Shown in pieces: positions 17,048 to 25,399 of a stretch of DNA of 64,000 bases. Origin of the DNA: an uncultured Sphingomonadaceae bacterium (GTDB lineage: Bacteria; Pseudomonadota; Alphaproteobacteria; Sphingomonadales; Sphingomonadaceae); assembly GCA_946479505.1 (NCBI GenBank), contig CAMLGC010000005.1:13570-77569 (forward strand). The letters run 5' to 3'. Below the pieces are notes generated by a model, which was not told the origin of the DNA, made no database searches, and worked only from the letters and a program-made list of their open reading frames with translations. The position numbers and the translations under genes are program-made. Positions within the stretch are counted from its first letter, which is position 1; every line of letters begins with the position of its first letter.

Positions 17048-18304
17048 CTATTGATTCATGCTGTCGAAGAAATCTTCGTTGGTCTTCGAATCCTTCATCT
17101 TGTCGAGCAGGAATTCCATCGCGTCGATCGTGCCCATCTGCATGAGGATGCGACGCAACACCCACATCTTGGAGAGTTTGGCCTTGTCGACCAGCAGCTC
17201 TTCCTTGCGCGTGCCCGATTTGCCGACGTCGAGCGCGGGGAAAATGCGTTTGTCGGCGACCTTGCGATCGAGCACGATTTCGGAGTTGCCGGTGCCCTTG
17301 AACTCCTCGAAGATCACCTCGTCCATGCGGCTGCCGGTATCGATGAGCGCGGTGGCGATGATCGAAAGCGACCCGCCCTCCTCGATATTGCGCGCGGCGC
17401 CGAAGAACCGCTTGGGCCGCTGGAGCGCGTTGGCGTCGACGCCGCCGGTCAGCACCTTGCCCGAGCTCGGCACCACCGTGTTGTAGGCGCGCCCCAGGCG
17501 GGTGATCGAATCCAAGAGGATCACCACGTCCTTCTTGTGCTCGACGAGGCGCTTGGCCTTCTCGATCACCATTTCGGCGACTTGGACGTGGCGGTTGGCG
17601 GGCTCGTCGAAGGTCGAGGAGACGACCTCGCCGACCACCGAACGCTGCATGTCGGTGACTTCCTCGGGCCGCTCGTCGATGAGCAGCACGATCAGGAACA
17701 CCTCGGGATGGTTGTCGGTGATCGCCTTGGCGATGTTCTGGAGCATCACCGTCTTGCCGACCCGCGGCGGCGCGACGATCAGCGTGCGCTGGCCCTTGCC
17801 CTGGGGACTGACGATGTCGATCACCCGCGCCGACTTGTCCTTGATCGTCGGATCTTGCGGGTCGAGCGTCAGCTTCTGCTCGGGGTAAAGTGGCGTGAGA
17901 TTGTCGAAATTGACCCGATGCCGAACGACATCGGGATCGTCGAAATTGATGCTGGTGAGCTTGGTCAGCGCGAAATAACGCTCGCCATCCTTGGGTGCGC
18001 GGATCTCGCCCTCGACCGTGTCGCCGGTGCGCAAGCCGAACTTGCGGACCTGGTTGGGCGACACATAGATGTCGTCGGGGCCGGCGAGATAGTTCGCCTC
18101 GGGGCTGCGCAGGAAGCCGAAGCCGTCGGGCAGCACCTCGATCGTGCCGAGCCCCATGATCTGATCGCCCTGCTCGGCCTGTTCCTTCAGGATGCCGAAA
18201 AGCAGATCCTGCTTGCGGAGCGTCGATGCGCCTTCGACCCCTAGCGCCTCGGCCATTTCGACCAGTTCGGCGGGAGTCTTTTTCTTGAGGTCTTTGAGAT
18301 GCAT
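17048..18304 (-). CDS. rho: Transcription termination factor Rho
   Basis: A 418-residue hexameric RNA helicase, the usual length for Rho. The N-terminal domain [19 protein letters not shown] leads to the RNA-binding fold ([22 protein letters not shown]). The ATPase core has Walker [16 protein letters not shown] near residue 175 and Walker [17 protein letters not shown]. The start ATG 18304 matches the family start; the frame is open further to 18397. It lies in the rho-hemJ-hemE neighbourhood typical of the alphaproteobacterial origin. Confidence 0.98.
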   Translation of the reverse strand: MHLKDLKKKTPAELVEMAEALGVEGASTLRKQDLLFGILKEQAEQGDQIMGLGTIEVLPDGFGFLRSPEANYLAGPDDIYVSPNQVRKFGLRTGDTVEGEIRAPKDGERYFALTKLTSINFDDPDVVRHRVNFDNLTPLYPEQKLTLDPQDPTIKDKSARVIDIVSPQGKGQRTLIVAPPRVGKTVMLQNIAKAITDNHPEVFLIVLLIDERPEEVTDMQRSVVGEVVSSTFDEPANRHVQVAEMVIEKAKRLVEHKKDVVILLDSITRLGRAYNTVVPSSGKVLTGGVDANALQRPKRFFGAARNIEEGGSLSIIATALIDTGSRMDEVIFEEFKGTGNSEIVLDRKVADKRIFPALDVGKSGTRKEELLVDKAKLSKMWVLRRILMQMGTIDAMEFLLDKMKDSKTNEDFFDSMNQ

Positions 18305-18457
18305 GGAAAAGGTCCGGTTGCGGGCTTTGTCTTGAGGCGCGTCGATCGACGGCAAAGCGACGGAGCGGAAAGGGAGGGCCGACAACGGGCGGTTCACCGC
18401 GCGCCGGATGGTTCGCGAATTAGGTGGGGGTCGGGCTCAAGTCAAGCGGCAGGCGGG

Positions 18458-18913
18458 CTAGAACGGCCGGACGATCACAAGGATGACGATCAGCGCGAGG
18501 AGCAGCGCCGGCACCTCGTTGACCATGCGAAGCTGGCGCCCCGTCATCGTCGTTTTCCCACGCGCGAGCTTCTTCGAATAGCCGACCGCCCAGCCGTGAT
18601 AGCCCGAAAGCATCAACACGAAGACGAGCTTGGCGTGGAGCCAGCCCAGACCAGGCTGACCATTGAATAGTCCGATATTGGCCGCGAGCAGCAGCCCCAG
18701 CGCCCACACGAGGATGATCGAGGGCGTGATGATGATGGTGCGCAGTTTCTTCTCGCGATCGATCCACAACGTTTCCTGCCCGGGATCGCCGAGCGCTTCC
18801 TGATGATAGACCAGGTAGCGCGGCAGCATGAACATGCCCGCCATCCAGAAGACGACGAAGATGACATGCGCAGCCTTCACCCAAGGGTAGGCGCCGCCCA
18901 GAAAGCCGATCAT
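18458..18913 (-). CDS. hemJ: Protoporphyrinogen oxidase HemJ
   Basis: A 151-residue membrane protein with four hydrophobic helices, which converts protoporphyrinogen IX to protoporphyrin IX in heme synthesis. The conserved His is in WVKAAHVIFVVFWMAGMFMLPRYLVYH at the N-terminus, and the HAKLVFVLMLSGYHGW segment near residue 95 is also typical. It directly follows hemE with a four-base overlap (ATGA), so two heme-pathway steps are coupled. Confidence 0.93.
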   Translation of the reverse strand: MIGFLGGAYPWVKAAHVIFVVFWMAGMFMLPRYLVYHQEALGDPGQETLWIDREKKLRTIIITPSIILVWALGLLLAANIGLFNGQPGLGWLHAKLVFVLMLSGYHGWAVGYSKKLARGKTTMTGRQLRMVNEVPALLLALIVILVIVRPF

Positions 18914-19953
18914 GCGTTCCCCCTCACCCGCGCCAGCAGCCGTTCGACATGAGCGATCGGCGTGTGCTGACCGATGCCGTGGCCCAGATTGAAGACGTGC
19001 GGACGATCCTGGAGCGCACGGACAATGTGGTCAACGCCCGCATCGAGCGCATCGCCGCCCGCAAGCAGCGCCAGCGGGTCGAGATTGCCCTGGACCGGCA
19101 GACCGGGCGGCAATGCCGCGTCCGCCCAGGCGGGATCCACGCTCTCGTCGAGTCCGATCGCATCGACACCGGTCTCGCGCGCATAGGCGGCGAGCTTGCC
19201 GCCCGCCCCCTTGGGAAAACCGATGATCGGCATGCCGGGACAGCGTTCGTGAAGGCGCGTCACGATCCGCGCGGTTGGCGCGATCACCCACGCCTCAAAC
19301 TGCGACGGCGATAAACTTCCCGCCCAGCTATCGAACAGTTGGACGACCTCGGCGCCGGCCTCGTACTGATTAGCCAGATAATCGACGGTCAGATCGACGA
19401 TCTTGTCCATCAAGGCCTGCATTGCATCAGGATCGGTATAGCCAAGCATGCGGGCTTCGGCCTGATCCTTCGAACCTTGTCCGCCGATCATATAGGTGGC
19501 CACCGTCCAGGGCGACCCGGCAAAGCCGAGCAGCGTCACGTCGGCCGGTAGCGCGGCGGCGACGCGTGAAACGGTTTGATAGATCGGTTGGAGTTTGTCG
19601 TGATTTTGACAAACGAAGCTGTCGATCACGTCCCGACTGGCCGCCTTGGGGCTCAGCCGCGGTCCCTCACCTACGTCAAAGCGGAGATCCTGGCCGAGCG
19701 CCCAGGGCACCATCAGGATATCGGAGAACAGGATCGCGCCATCCAACCGGAACCGCCGGATCGGTTGCAGCGTGACCTCGGCCGCAGCCTCAGGATCGGT
19801 CGCGAGGTCGAGGAAGCCACCCTTGGATTCTCGAAGCGCGCGATATTCGGGAAGATAGCGCCCCGCCTGCCGCATCAGCCAGACCGGGGGCACTGTCTGC
19901 CGAGCGCCTTTGAGCGTCGCGAGCAGCGGCTTGGTTTCGGGTGAGCCGGACAG
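18910..19953 (-). CDS. hemE: Uroporphyrinogen decarboxylase, proposed CTG start
   Basis: Decarboxylates uroporphyrinogen III to coproporphyrinogen III. The signature PPVWLMRQAGRYLPEYR sits at the N-terminus, with GFAGSPWTVATYMI and NLGHGIGQHTP further on. The first standard start codon, GTG 19893, would cut off the normal first helix. The same frame upstream encodes SPETKPLLATLKGARQT, which fits the family. It is bounded by an in-frame TAG at 19981-19983, with no ATG, GTG or TTG between. CTG 19953 has AGGA nine bases before it and gives 347 residues, the usual length, so I place the start there. The gene borders the proposed origin. Confidence 0.93.
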   Translation of the reverse strand: MSGSPETKPLLATLKGARQTVPPVWLMRQAGRYLPEYRALRESKGGFLDLATDPEAAAEVTLQPIRRFRLDGAILFSDILMVPWALGQDLRFDVGEGPRLSPKAASRDVIDSFVCQNHDKLQPIYQTVSRVAAALPADVTLLGFAGSPWTVATYMIGGQGSKDQAEARMLGYTDPDAMQALMDKIVDLTVDYLANQYEAGAEVVQLFDSWAGSLSPSQFEAWVIAPTARIVTRLHERCPGMPIIGFPKGAGGKLAAYARETGVDAIGLDESVDPAWADAALPPGLPVQGNLDPLALLAGGDALDAGVDHIVRALQDRPHVFNLGHGIGQHTPIAHVERLLARVRGNA

Positions 19954-20256
19954 CGTCGAGGTTCCTACTTCTAGAAGAATCTAGATTCTTAAAAGGATGT
20001 TGATGTGGTTGGCGCGTGGATGTCGGGGCTTATGCGGTGATGCCCGAAATGCCAACAGCTTGACCGCGCGGGCATGCGATAAGCCGTCCGATTCGATACA
20101 TCGATCCCCGTTTTCCACAGCCTGTGGGGGGAACCAGCGGCTGGGGATGCGATTGTGGATGGATCGCGTGCTATCCACACGCGACCCCCTCGCTTGGCGG
20201 AGCGCCCGGGTTGCGCTAGCGCTAGCGCGCATGTTTTCCACAATTCCGTCCCATTG
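19954..20256. other. oriC: Probable chromosomal replication origin (oriC)
   Basis: The only gap of about 300 bases in this part of the window, between hemE and ppsR. DnaA-box-like sites (consensus TTATCCACA) are TTTTCCACA at 20111-20119, the reverse-strand CCATCCACA at 20155-20163, CTATCCACA at 20171-20179 and TTTTCCACA at 20234-20242. An AT-rich palindromic block lies at the hemE end (19971-20005). A 16-base perfect palindrome of GCGCTAGC type lies at 20213-20228. CCACAG-c-CTGTGG forms a hairpin at 20115-20127. The hemE/RP001 (ppsR family) junction is the known origin site in Caulobacter and Rickettsia. Gene direction flips here, and parABS is 7-10 kb away. Confidence 0.87.
19975..20003. promoter_or_regulatory. 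16-base AT-rich palindrome with GANTC and CtrA-like motif
   Basis: aagaatctagattctt at 19975-19990 is a perfect palindrome in otherwise GC-rich DNA. It contains two GANTC sites (19977-19981, 19984-19988), the CcrM methylation target of alphaproteobacteria. It is followed at once by TTAA-N7-TTGA (19989-20003), one base from the CtrA consensus TTAA-N7-TTAA. It lies just upstream of the hemE start, so it could serve as operator, origin-unwinding DNA, or both. Confidence 0.45.
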
Positions 20257-21072
20257 ATGCGGCTGCACCTCCATCTGCTGTCGGATTCGACAGGCGAAAC
20301 GCTGGAGAATATCGCCAAGGCGGCACTCGCCCAATATGACGATGTCGAGACGATCCGCCATTTCTGGCCGATGGTGCGTACCGAGGCGCATCTCGAACGG
20401 ATTCTGCAGGAGATCGCGCAGAATCCCGGCTTGGTCGTCTATACGCTCGTCAACAGCACGACGCGGCGCATCCTCGAGCAGCGCTGCCGGTCGCTGGGAT
20501 TGCCCGCGGTGGCGCCGCTCGATCCGGTCAACGCCGCGCTCTCGGCGATGCTGGGGCAGCAGGCCAAGGCGCGGCCAGGGCGGCAGCACGTGCTCGATGC
20601 CGCCTATTTCGCGCGCGTCGATGCGATCCAGTTCACGATCGCGCACGACGACGGAATCGGGCAGGAGGATTGGGAAGAGGCCGAGATACTGCTTGTCGGC
20701 GTCTCACGTTCGTCGAAGACGCCGACCTCGATCTATCTCGCCAATCGCGGGTACAAGACCGCCAACCTTCCGATCGTCGTCGAAAGCCCGCCGCCGGCGG
20801 CGTTGTTCGGTCTCAAGCACCCGTTGGTCGTCGGGCTGACGACGAGCGCCGACCGGCTGATCCAGGTTCGGCGCAACCGGCTGCTGTCGCTCAACCAGGC
20901 GCCTGAAACCGACTATGTCGATGCCGAAGCGGTGCAGCGCGAGGTGGCCTTCGCGCGGCGGATGTTCGCGGACAACGGCTGGCCGGTGATCGACGTCACC
21001 CGCCGCTCGATCGAGGAGACCGCGGCCGCTATCATCGCGCTGGTGCAGGAGCGCGAGGCGGCATGCGCCTGA
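20257..21072 (+). CDS. ppsR: Pyruvate, phosphate dikinase regulatory protein (DUF299)
   Basis: A 271-residue bifunctional kinase/pyrophosphorylase of the DUF299 family, which switches pyruvate phosphate dikinase or PEP synthase off and on. LHLLSDSTGETLENIAKAALAQ opens the protein and the P-loop is VGVSRSSKTPTSIYLANRGY near residue 150. ATG 20257 begins the family fold; the frame is open into the origin. This is the RP001 family gene that flanks the origin in other alphaproteobacteria. It overlaps maf by ten bases. Confidence 0.94.
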   Translation: MRLHLHLLSDSTGETLENIAKAALAQYDDVETIRHFWPMVRTEAHLERILQEIAQNPGLVVYTLVNSTTRRILEQRCRSLGLPAVAPLDPVNAALSAMLGQQAKARPGRQHVLDAAYFARVDAIQFTIAHDDGIGQEDWEEAEILLVGVSRSSKTPTSIYLANRGYKTANLPIVVESPPPAALFGLKHPLVVGLTTSADRLIQVRRNRLLSLNQAPETDYVDAEAVQREVAFARRMFADNGWPVIDVTRRSIEETAAAIIALVQEREAACA

Positions 21073-21659
21073 TTCTGGCTTCAAAGAGCGCGTCACGACG
21101 CGCGATGCTCGATGCGGCCGGCGTGCCGTATGAAGCAATCGCCGCCAATGTCGATGAGGACTCGGTCAAGCTCGCGATGCGGGGCGACAACGTCGCGCCG
21201 CGCAACCTTGCCGATGCTCTGGCGGAGCTGAAGGCGCTCAAGGTGTCGCAGGCGCATGCCGATGCGCTAGTGTTGGGATCGGATTCGCTCGTCGCGCTCG
21301 AGGATGGAACCACGCTCGACAAGCCCGAGAGTCGCGAGCAGGCAGCCGGGCATCTGCGACTCATGTCGGGCAAGCGCCATGATCTGGTGAGCGCGGCGGT
21401 GATCGCCGAGAATGGCCGACCGGTGTGGCGGGTGGTCGATCGCGCCAAGATGATCGTGCGGCCGTTGTCGGAGGGCTTCATTCAGGAATATCTCGACGCG
21501 GAATGGCCCACGGTTTCGGGCTGCGTCGGCTGCTATCGGATCGAGGGACCGGGCGCGCAGCTCTTTCGCCGGATCGAGGGAAGCCAGTTCACCGTACTCG
21601 GCATGCCGCTCCTGCCGGTGCTCGATTATCTGCGGACGCGCGGAGTATTGGCGTCATGA
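21063..21659 (+). CDS. maf: Maf-type nucleoside triphosphate pyrophosphatase
   Basis: A 198-residue Maf protein that hydrolyses non-standard or excess nucleoside triphosphates. The N-terminal phosphate loop is LILASKSASRRAMLDAAG, and LVLGSDSLVAL plus LMSGKRHDLVSA carry the conserved acidic and basic residues. It starts within the end of ppsR and overlaps aroE by four bases, so the genes from ppsR to coaE form one coupled run. Confidence 0.93.
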   Translation: MRLILASKSASRRAMLDAAGVPYEAIAANVDEDSVKLAMRGDNVAPRNLADALAELKALKVSQAHADALVLGSDSLVALEDGTTLDKPESREQAAGHLRLMSGKRHDLVSAAVIAENGRPVWRVVDRAKMIVRPLSEGFIQEYLDAEWPTVSGCVGCYRIEGPGAQLFRRIEGSQFTVLGMPLLPVLDYLRTRGVLAS

Positions 21660-22462
21660 CCTATGCAGAGGTGGTCGGCGATCCGATTGCGCAGTCCAAA
21701 TCACCGGTGATTCACAATTTTTGGCTGGAGGCGCTGGCGATCGACGCCGAGTATCGGCGCACGCATGTGAAGGCGGACGGGCTGGGTACCTTCTTCGCGA
21801 GCCGGCGTGACGATCCCGACTGGTGCGGGTGCAACATCACGCTGCCGCATAAGCAGGCCGCGCTCGACTTCGTCGAGGATCGGGGCGACGTCCGCGCGAC
21901 GATCGGCGCGATCAACGCCGTCTTCCGCGCCGAAGACGGGGCGCTGGTCGGCACCAACACCGACGCGGCCGGCTTCTATGCACCGATCGCCGCGCTCGAC
22001 CTTGCGGGAGCGCCGGTGGTGGTGGTCGGCGCCGGCGGCGCCGCGCGCGCGGTGCTGTTTGCGCTGTCGAAGATGGACGTCGGGCGCGTCACTTTGCTCA
22101 ACCGGTCGCCGCTCAAGGGCGCGGCGCTGCTCGCGGGCTTCGGGCTTGCGGGCGACGCGCTGCCGCTCGACGCAGCGCTGCCGCCCGCGGCGTTGCTGGT
22201 CAATGCGAGCCCGCTCGGCATGACTGGTCAGCCGCCGCTCGCGCTCGACCTGTCGCCGCTGCCCGACGACGCGATCATCTATGACATCGTCTATGCGCCG
22301 CTCGAAACCGATCTGCTGGCGGCGGCGCACGCGCGCGGGCTTGAGACGGTGGACGGGCTCGAGATGCTGATCGGGCAGGCTGCGCTTGCGTTCGAAATTT
22401 TCTTCGGCGAAGCGCCGCCGCGCGAGCGCGACGAGGAGCTTCGCGCGTTGTTGGCGTCATGA
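21656..22462 (+). CDS. aroE: Shikimate dehydrogenase
   Basis: A 268-residue NADP-dependent enzyme that reduces 3-dehydroshikimate in aromatic amino acid synthesis. The substrate-binding N-terminus is VVGDPIAQSKSPVIHNFWL. Catalytic Lys and Asp fall in NITLPHKQAA and GTNTDAAGF. The NADP-binding loop is VVGAGGAARAVLFAL near residue 125. ATG 21656 overlaps the maf stop, and its own stop overlaps the coaE start. Confidence 0.95.
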   Translation: MTYAEVVGDPIAQSKSPVIHNFWLEALAIDAEYRRTHVKADGLGTFFASRRDDPDWCGCNITLPHKQAALDFVEDRGDVRATIGAINAVFRAEDGALVGTNTDAAGFYAPIAALDLAGAPVVVVGAGGAARAVLFALSKMDVGRVTLLNRSPLKGAALLAGFGLAGDALPLDAALPPAALLVNASPLGMTGQPPLALDLSPLPDDAIIYDIVYAPLETDLLAAAHARGLETVDGLEMLIGQAALAFEIFFGEAPPRERDEELRALLAS

Positions 22463-23052
22463 TTCGGCTCGGCCTCACCGGCTCGATCGGGATGGGGAAA
22501 TCTACGGTCGCGCAGATGTTCGCCGAGGCGGGCGTGCCGGTGTTCGACGCCGATGCCGTGGTGCATCGGCTACAAGGGCCGGGCGGCCGGCTGGTCGAAC
22601 GAATCGAGGCGGCGTTTTCCGATACGACCGGATCCGAGGGGGTCAACCGAACCGCGCTCGGCGAGGCGGTGCTCGGCGATCCGGCGCGGCTTCGGCAATT
22701 GGAGGCGCTGGTCCATCCGGCCGTGGCCGAGGAGCGCGCCGCCTTCCTGGCGCAACATGCCGACACGCCGCTCGTGGTACTCGACATTCCGCTGTTGTTC
22801 GAGACCGGCGGCGAGGCTGCGGTCGACAAGATCGCGGTAGTCTCCGCGCCGGCAGCGGTTCAGCGCGCGCGCGTGCTCGCACGGCCCGGGATGACCGAGG
22901 CGCGGTTCGGCGCGATCCTTGCGCGCCAGATGCCCGACGAGGAGAAGCGCCGCGGCGCCGACTTCATCATTTCGACCGACGGATCGTTCGAGGCGACGCG
23001 CGTGCAGGTGCGTGCAGTGATCGCTTGCCTCGCGAGCGGCCAGGCGCGATAA
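22459..23052 (+). CDS. coaE: Dephospho-CoA kinase
   Basis: A 197-residue kinase for the last step of coenzyme A synthesis. The P-loop is LGLTGSIGMGKSTVAQMF at residues 4-21. The conserved DADAVVH and LVVLDIPLLFETGGE segments follow. The length and motif order are normal. It is coupled to aroE by a four-base overlap; dnaQ begins eight bases later. Confidence 0.95.
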   Translation: MIRLGLTGSIGMGKSTVAQMFAEAGVPVFDADAVVHRLQGPGGRLVERIEAAFSDTTGSEGVNRTALGEAVLGDPARLRQLEALVHPAVAEERAAFLAQHADTPLVVLDIPLLFETGGEAAVDKIAVVSAPAAVQRARVLARPGMTEARFGAILARQMPDEEKRRGADFIISTDGSFEATRVQVRAVIACLASGQAR

Positions 23053-23060
23053 TCACCGAC

Positions 23061-23753
23061 ATGCGCGAAATCGTGTTCGATACCGAAACCACGGGGCTCA
23101 GCTTTGGTGGCGGCGACCGATTGGTCGAGATCGGCTGCGTCGAGCTCGTCAACCGCGTCGAGACGGGGCGGACCTTCCACGCCTATTACCATCCCGAGCG
23201 CACGATGCCGGCCGAAGCACACGCGATCCACGGCATCGGCGATGCCTTCCTCGCCGACAAGCCGCTCTTCGCCGACGCGGTCGAGGCGCTGCTCGAATTT
23301 CTCGGCGACAGTCCGCTCATCGCGCACAATGCGGGGTTCGACTTCGCTTTCGTCAATGGCGAACTTGGCCGCTGCGGCCGCGTCACGATTGCGATCGAGC
23401 GGATGGTCGACACGCTCGCGATCGCACGCACGCGCCACCCCGGTGCCAAGCACACGCTCGATGCACTCTGCACGCGCTACGGGATCGACCGCAGCCATCG
23501 CGTGCTGCACGGGGCGCTGCTCGATGCGCAGCTTCTGGCGCAGGTCTATGTCGAACTCACCGGCGGCCGGCAGATTGGGCTGGGCCTCGTTTCGGAACCG
23601 GCGGAGCCGGAAGAAGCGGCGCGCGTCGCGGTTGCGGCGCGCGTGGTGCGGCCGCCACGCACCTTTGTGGCGAGCGAGGCGGAACTTGTCGCTCACGCGG
23701 CGTTTCTGAAGGATGTCGTCAATCCGCTCTGGAGCGCCGGGGCGACCGGTTGA
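23061..23753 (+). CDS. dnaQ: DNA polymerase III epsilon subunit (proofreading exonuclease)
   Basis: A 230-residue DnaQ-family 3'-5' exonuclease that proofreads for the replicative polymerase. Exo I is FDTETTGLS at the N-terminus, Exo II is IAHNAGFDFAFVNGEL near residue 95 and Exo III is HGALLDAQLLAQVY near residue 155. The C-terminal tail, rich in Ala, Val and Arg, probably binds the polymerase alpha subunit. It is likely the last gene of the ppsR-maf-aroE-coaE-dnaQ run, because a hairpin follows its stop. Confidence 0.95.
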   Translation: MREIVFDTETTGLSFGGGDRLVEIGCVELVNRVETGRTFHAYYHPERTMPAEAHAIHGIGDAFLADKPLFADAVEALLEFLGDSPLIAHNAGFDFAFVNGELGRCGRVTIAIERMVDTLAIARTRHPGAKHTLDALCTRYGIDRSHRVLHGALLDAQLLAQVYVELTGGRQIGLGLVSEPAEPEEAARVAVAARVVRPPRTFVASEAELVAHAAFLKDVVNPLWSAGATG

Positions 23754-23760
23754 CGTCGCC

Positions 23761-23785
23761 AGGGGGCGTGCCCACGTCCCCTTTA
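23761..23785 (+). terminator. Hairpin after dnaQ, possible terminator
   Basis: AGGGGGCGTG-cc-CACGTCCCCT pairs over ten positions with one G-T pair, followed by only two to three T residues. It sits eight bases after the dnaQ stop and 20 bases before hpf. It could end the origin-proximal operon or separate hpf expression. The short T-run keeps confidence modest. Confidence 0.5.
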
Positions 23786-23805
23786 TAGCTTGGAGAGAAA
23801 AAGCC

Positions 23806-24393
23806 ATGGATATCCGGGTTTCGGGCCATCAGGTCGATGTCGGCGACGCGCTCAAGAGCCATTGTCAGGACCGTCTCCAGGGTATTGCGGACAAATATTT
23901 CTCTCGTGCGCTCTCCGCGCACATCACCTTCGGCAAGGGGCCGCATGATGCCGGCTTCACGTGCGACATCGTCGCGCACGTGATGCAGGGCCTGGTGCTC
24001 AAGGGCACCAACGACGGCAGCGACGCGCATGGCGCGTTCGACGGCGCGGCCGACAAGATCGAAAAGCAGCTTCGCCGCTATATGCGCCGTCTCAAGGATC
24101 GTAATGCGGGGCAGACCGCCGCTGCGGCCGAGCAGGGCGCGTACGACAATGCCGGTTACACCATCTTCTCCGAGCTCGTGGGCGAGGATGAGGTCGAGGT
24201 CGACCATCCGCTGATTGTCGCGGAGACGCGCGCGAACGTCCCCGATGCGAGCGTGTCCGACGCCGTGATGATGCTCGATCTGCGGAATACCTCCGCGCTG
24301 ATGTTCCGCAATAGCGGCACGGGCGCCTACAATATGGTGTATCGCCGCGGCGACGGGACGATCGGCTGGGTCGAGCCCAACCGAACCGGCTGA
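23806..24393 (+). CDS. hpf: Ribosome hibernation promoting factor, long form
   Basis: A 195-residue long-form HPF. The N-terminal S30AE domain (MDIRVSGHQVDVGDALKSHCQDRL) binds the small subunit. The C-terminal domain (RNTSALMFRNSGTGAYNMVYRR) dimerises two ribosomes into inactive 100S particles. ATG 23806 has GGAGAG upstream as a good ribosome binding site. It is followed by ptsN, a pairing that is common near rpoN in proteobacteria, although rpoN is absent here. Confidence 0.95.
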   Translation: MDIRVSGHQVDVGDALKSHCQDRLQGIADKYFSRALSAHITFGKGPHDAGFTCDIVAHVMQGLVLKGTNDGSDAHGAFDGAADKIEKQLRRYMRRLKDRNAGQTAAAAEQGAYDNAGYTIFSELVGEDEVEVDHPLIVAETRANVPDASVSDAVMMLDLRNTSALMFRNSGTGAYNMVYRRGDGTIGWVEPNRTG

Positions 24394-24477
24394 ACGGCGA
24401 ACCTCTCCGATGTGGACCGACCGGCGGCCGCCGGTCGGTTTGAGGTGCGGCTCGCCCGTGCTAGACAGAGATACATC

Positions 24478-24945
24478 ATGACCCATTTCAGCGATCTGCT
24501 CGATCCCGATGCGGTGCTCGCGTGCGTGCCTGCCCCGACCAAGAAGCACCTTCTCCAAACGCTCGCGACCACGGCCGGCCACGCCTATGACCTCGATCCC
24601 GCGGTCATCGTCGAGACGCTTTCCGAGCGCGAGAAGCTGGGATCGACCGGCTTCGGTGGGGGAATCGCGATTCCGCACGGGCGAATCGGGGGCATCGATC
24701 ACGTCGTCGGCGTCGTCGCGCAGCTCGCGCAGCCGGTCGATTATCAAGCGATCGACGATCTGCCGGTCGACCTCGTCTTCATGCTGCTCTCGCCGCCGCA
24801 GGCGGGCGCCGATCATCTGAAAGCGCTCGCGCGCGTGTCGCGTGGGCTGCGCGATCGCAGCTTCGTCGCCAAGTTGCGCGGCGCGGGCTCGCCCGACGCG
24901 CTCTACGCGCTGCTGACCGACGCCGAAACGCGCGATGCCGCCTGA
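24478..24945 (+). CDS. ptsN: Nitrogen-regulatory PTS IIA protein PtsN
   Basis: A 155-residue EIIA-Ntr protein that receives phosphate from NPr and acts as a regulator, not in sugar transport. The phosphorylated His lies in GGGIAIPHGRIGG near residue 65, after REKLGSTGFGGG. ATG 24478 begins the family sequence MTHFSDLL; the frame is open to 24412. It overlaps the next gene by 11 bases, making ptsN-hotdog-DUF1491 a coupled trio. Confidence 0.93.
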   Translation: MTHFSDLLDPDAVLACVPAPTKKHLLQTLATTAGHAYDLDPAVIVETLSEREKLGSTGFGGGIAIPHGRIGGIDHVVGVVAQLAQPVDYQAIDDLPVDLVFMLLSPPQAGADHLKALARVSRGLRDRSFVAKLRGAGSPDALYALLTDAETRDAA

Positions 24946-25399
24946 CTCGCCGGCGGGCGAGGAAGCGCATTTTCGTGCGCTCGAATCGCTCTACGACGCC
25001 GCGCCGATCAACACTTTGTTCGAGTCGCGGCTCGACATCGTCGCGCCCGGCGTCTCGCGCATCCGCTTCGCGATCGAGGAGCGGCATTTCCATGCTGCCG
25101 GTGCGGCGCACGGCACCGGCTATTTCAAGATGCTCGACGACGCCGCCTTTTACGCAGCGAACAGCCTCGTCACCGACCGATTCCTGCTGACCACTGCGTT
25201 CAACTTGCTCTTCACCCGGCCGCTGCGCGCTGGGCCGGTTACCGCGGAGGGCCGTTGGGTGAGCGGGCAGCGCCGGGTATTCGTCGCCGAGGCGCGGCTG
25301 ATCGATGCCGAAGGCGAGGAAGCGGCGCGCGGCACCGGAACCTTCATGCGCTCGCGAATCCCGCTCGCGACGCTTCCCGGCTATCGTGCCACCCCATGA
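24935..25399 (+). CDS. PaaI-type hotdog thioesterase
   Basis: A 154-residue single hotdog-fold protein. The core helix carries HGTGYFKMLDDAAFYAANSL (about residues 54-73), where the Asp fits the thioesterase catalytic position. It is followed by strands ending LTTAFNLLFTRPLRAGPV and VAEARLIDAEGEEAARGTGTFM. It would hydrolyse an acyl-CoA thioester; the substrate is unknown. It starts within ptsN and overlaps the DUF1491 start (ATGA). Confidence 0.87.
   Translation: MPPDSPAGEEAHFRALESLYDAAPINTLFESRLDIVAPGVSRIRFAIEERHFHAAGAAHGTGYFKMLDDAAFYAANSLVTDRFLLTTAFNLLFTRPLRAGPVTAEGRWVSGQRRVFVAEARLIDAEGEEAARGTGTFMRSRIPLATLPGYRATP

Noticed and set aside
23749..23790. TTGACG and TATAGC before hpf considered as a promoter
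   Set aside because: The spacing of about 27 bases is far above the usual 16-18, and a hairpin occupies the interval.
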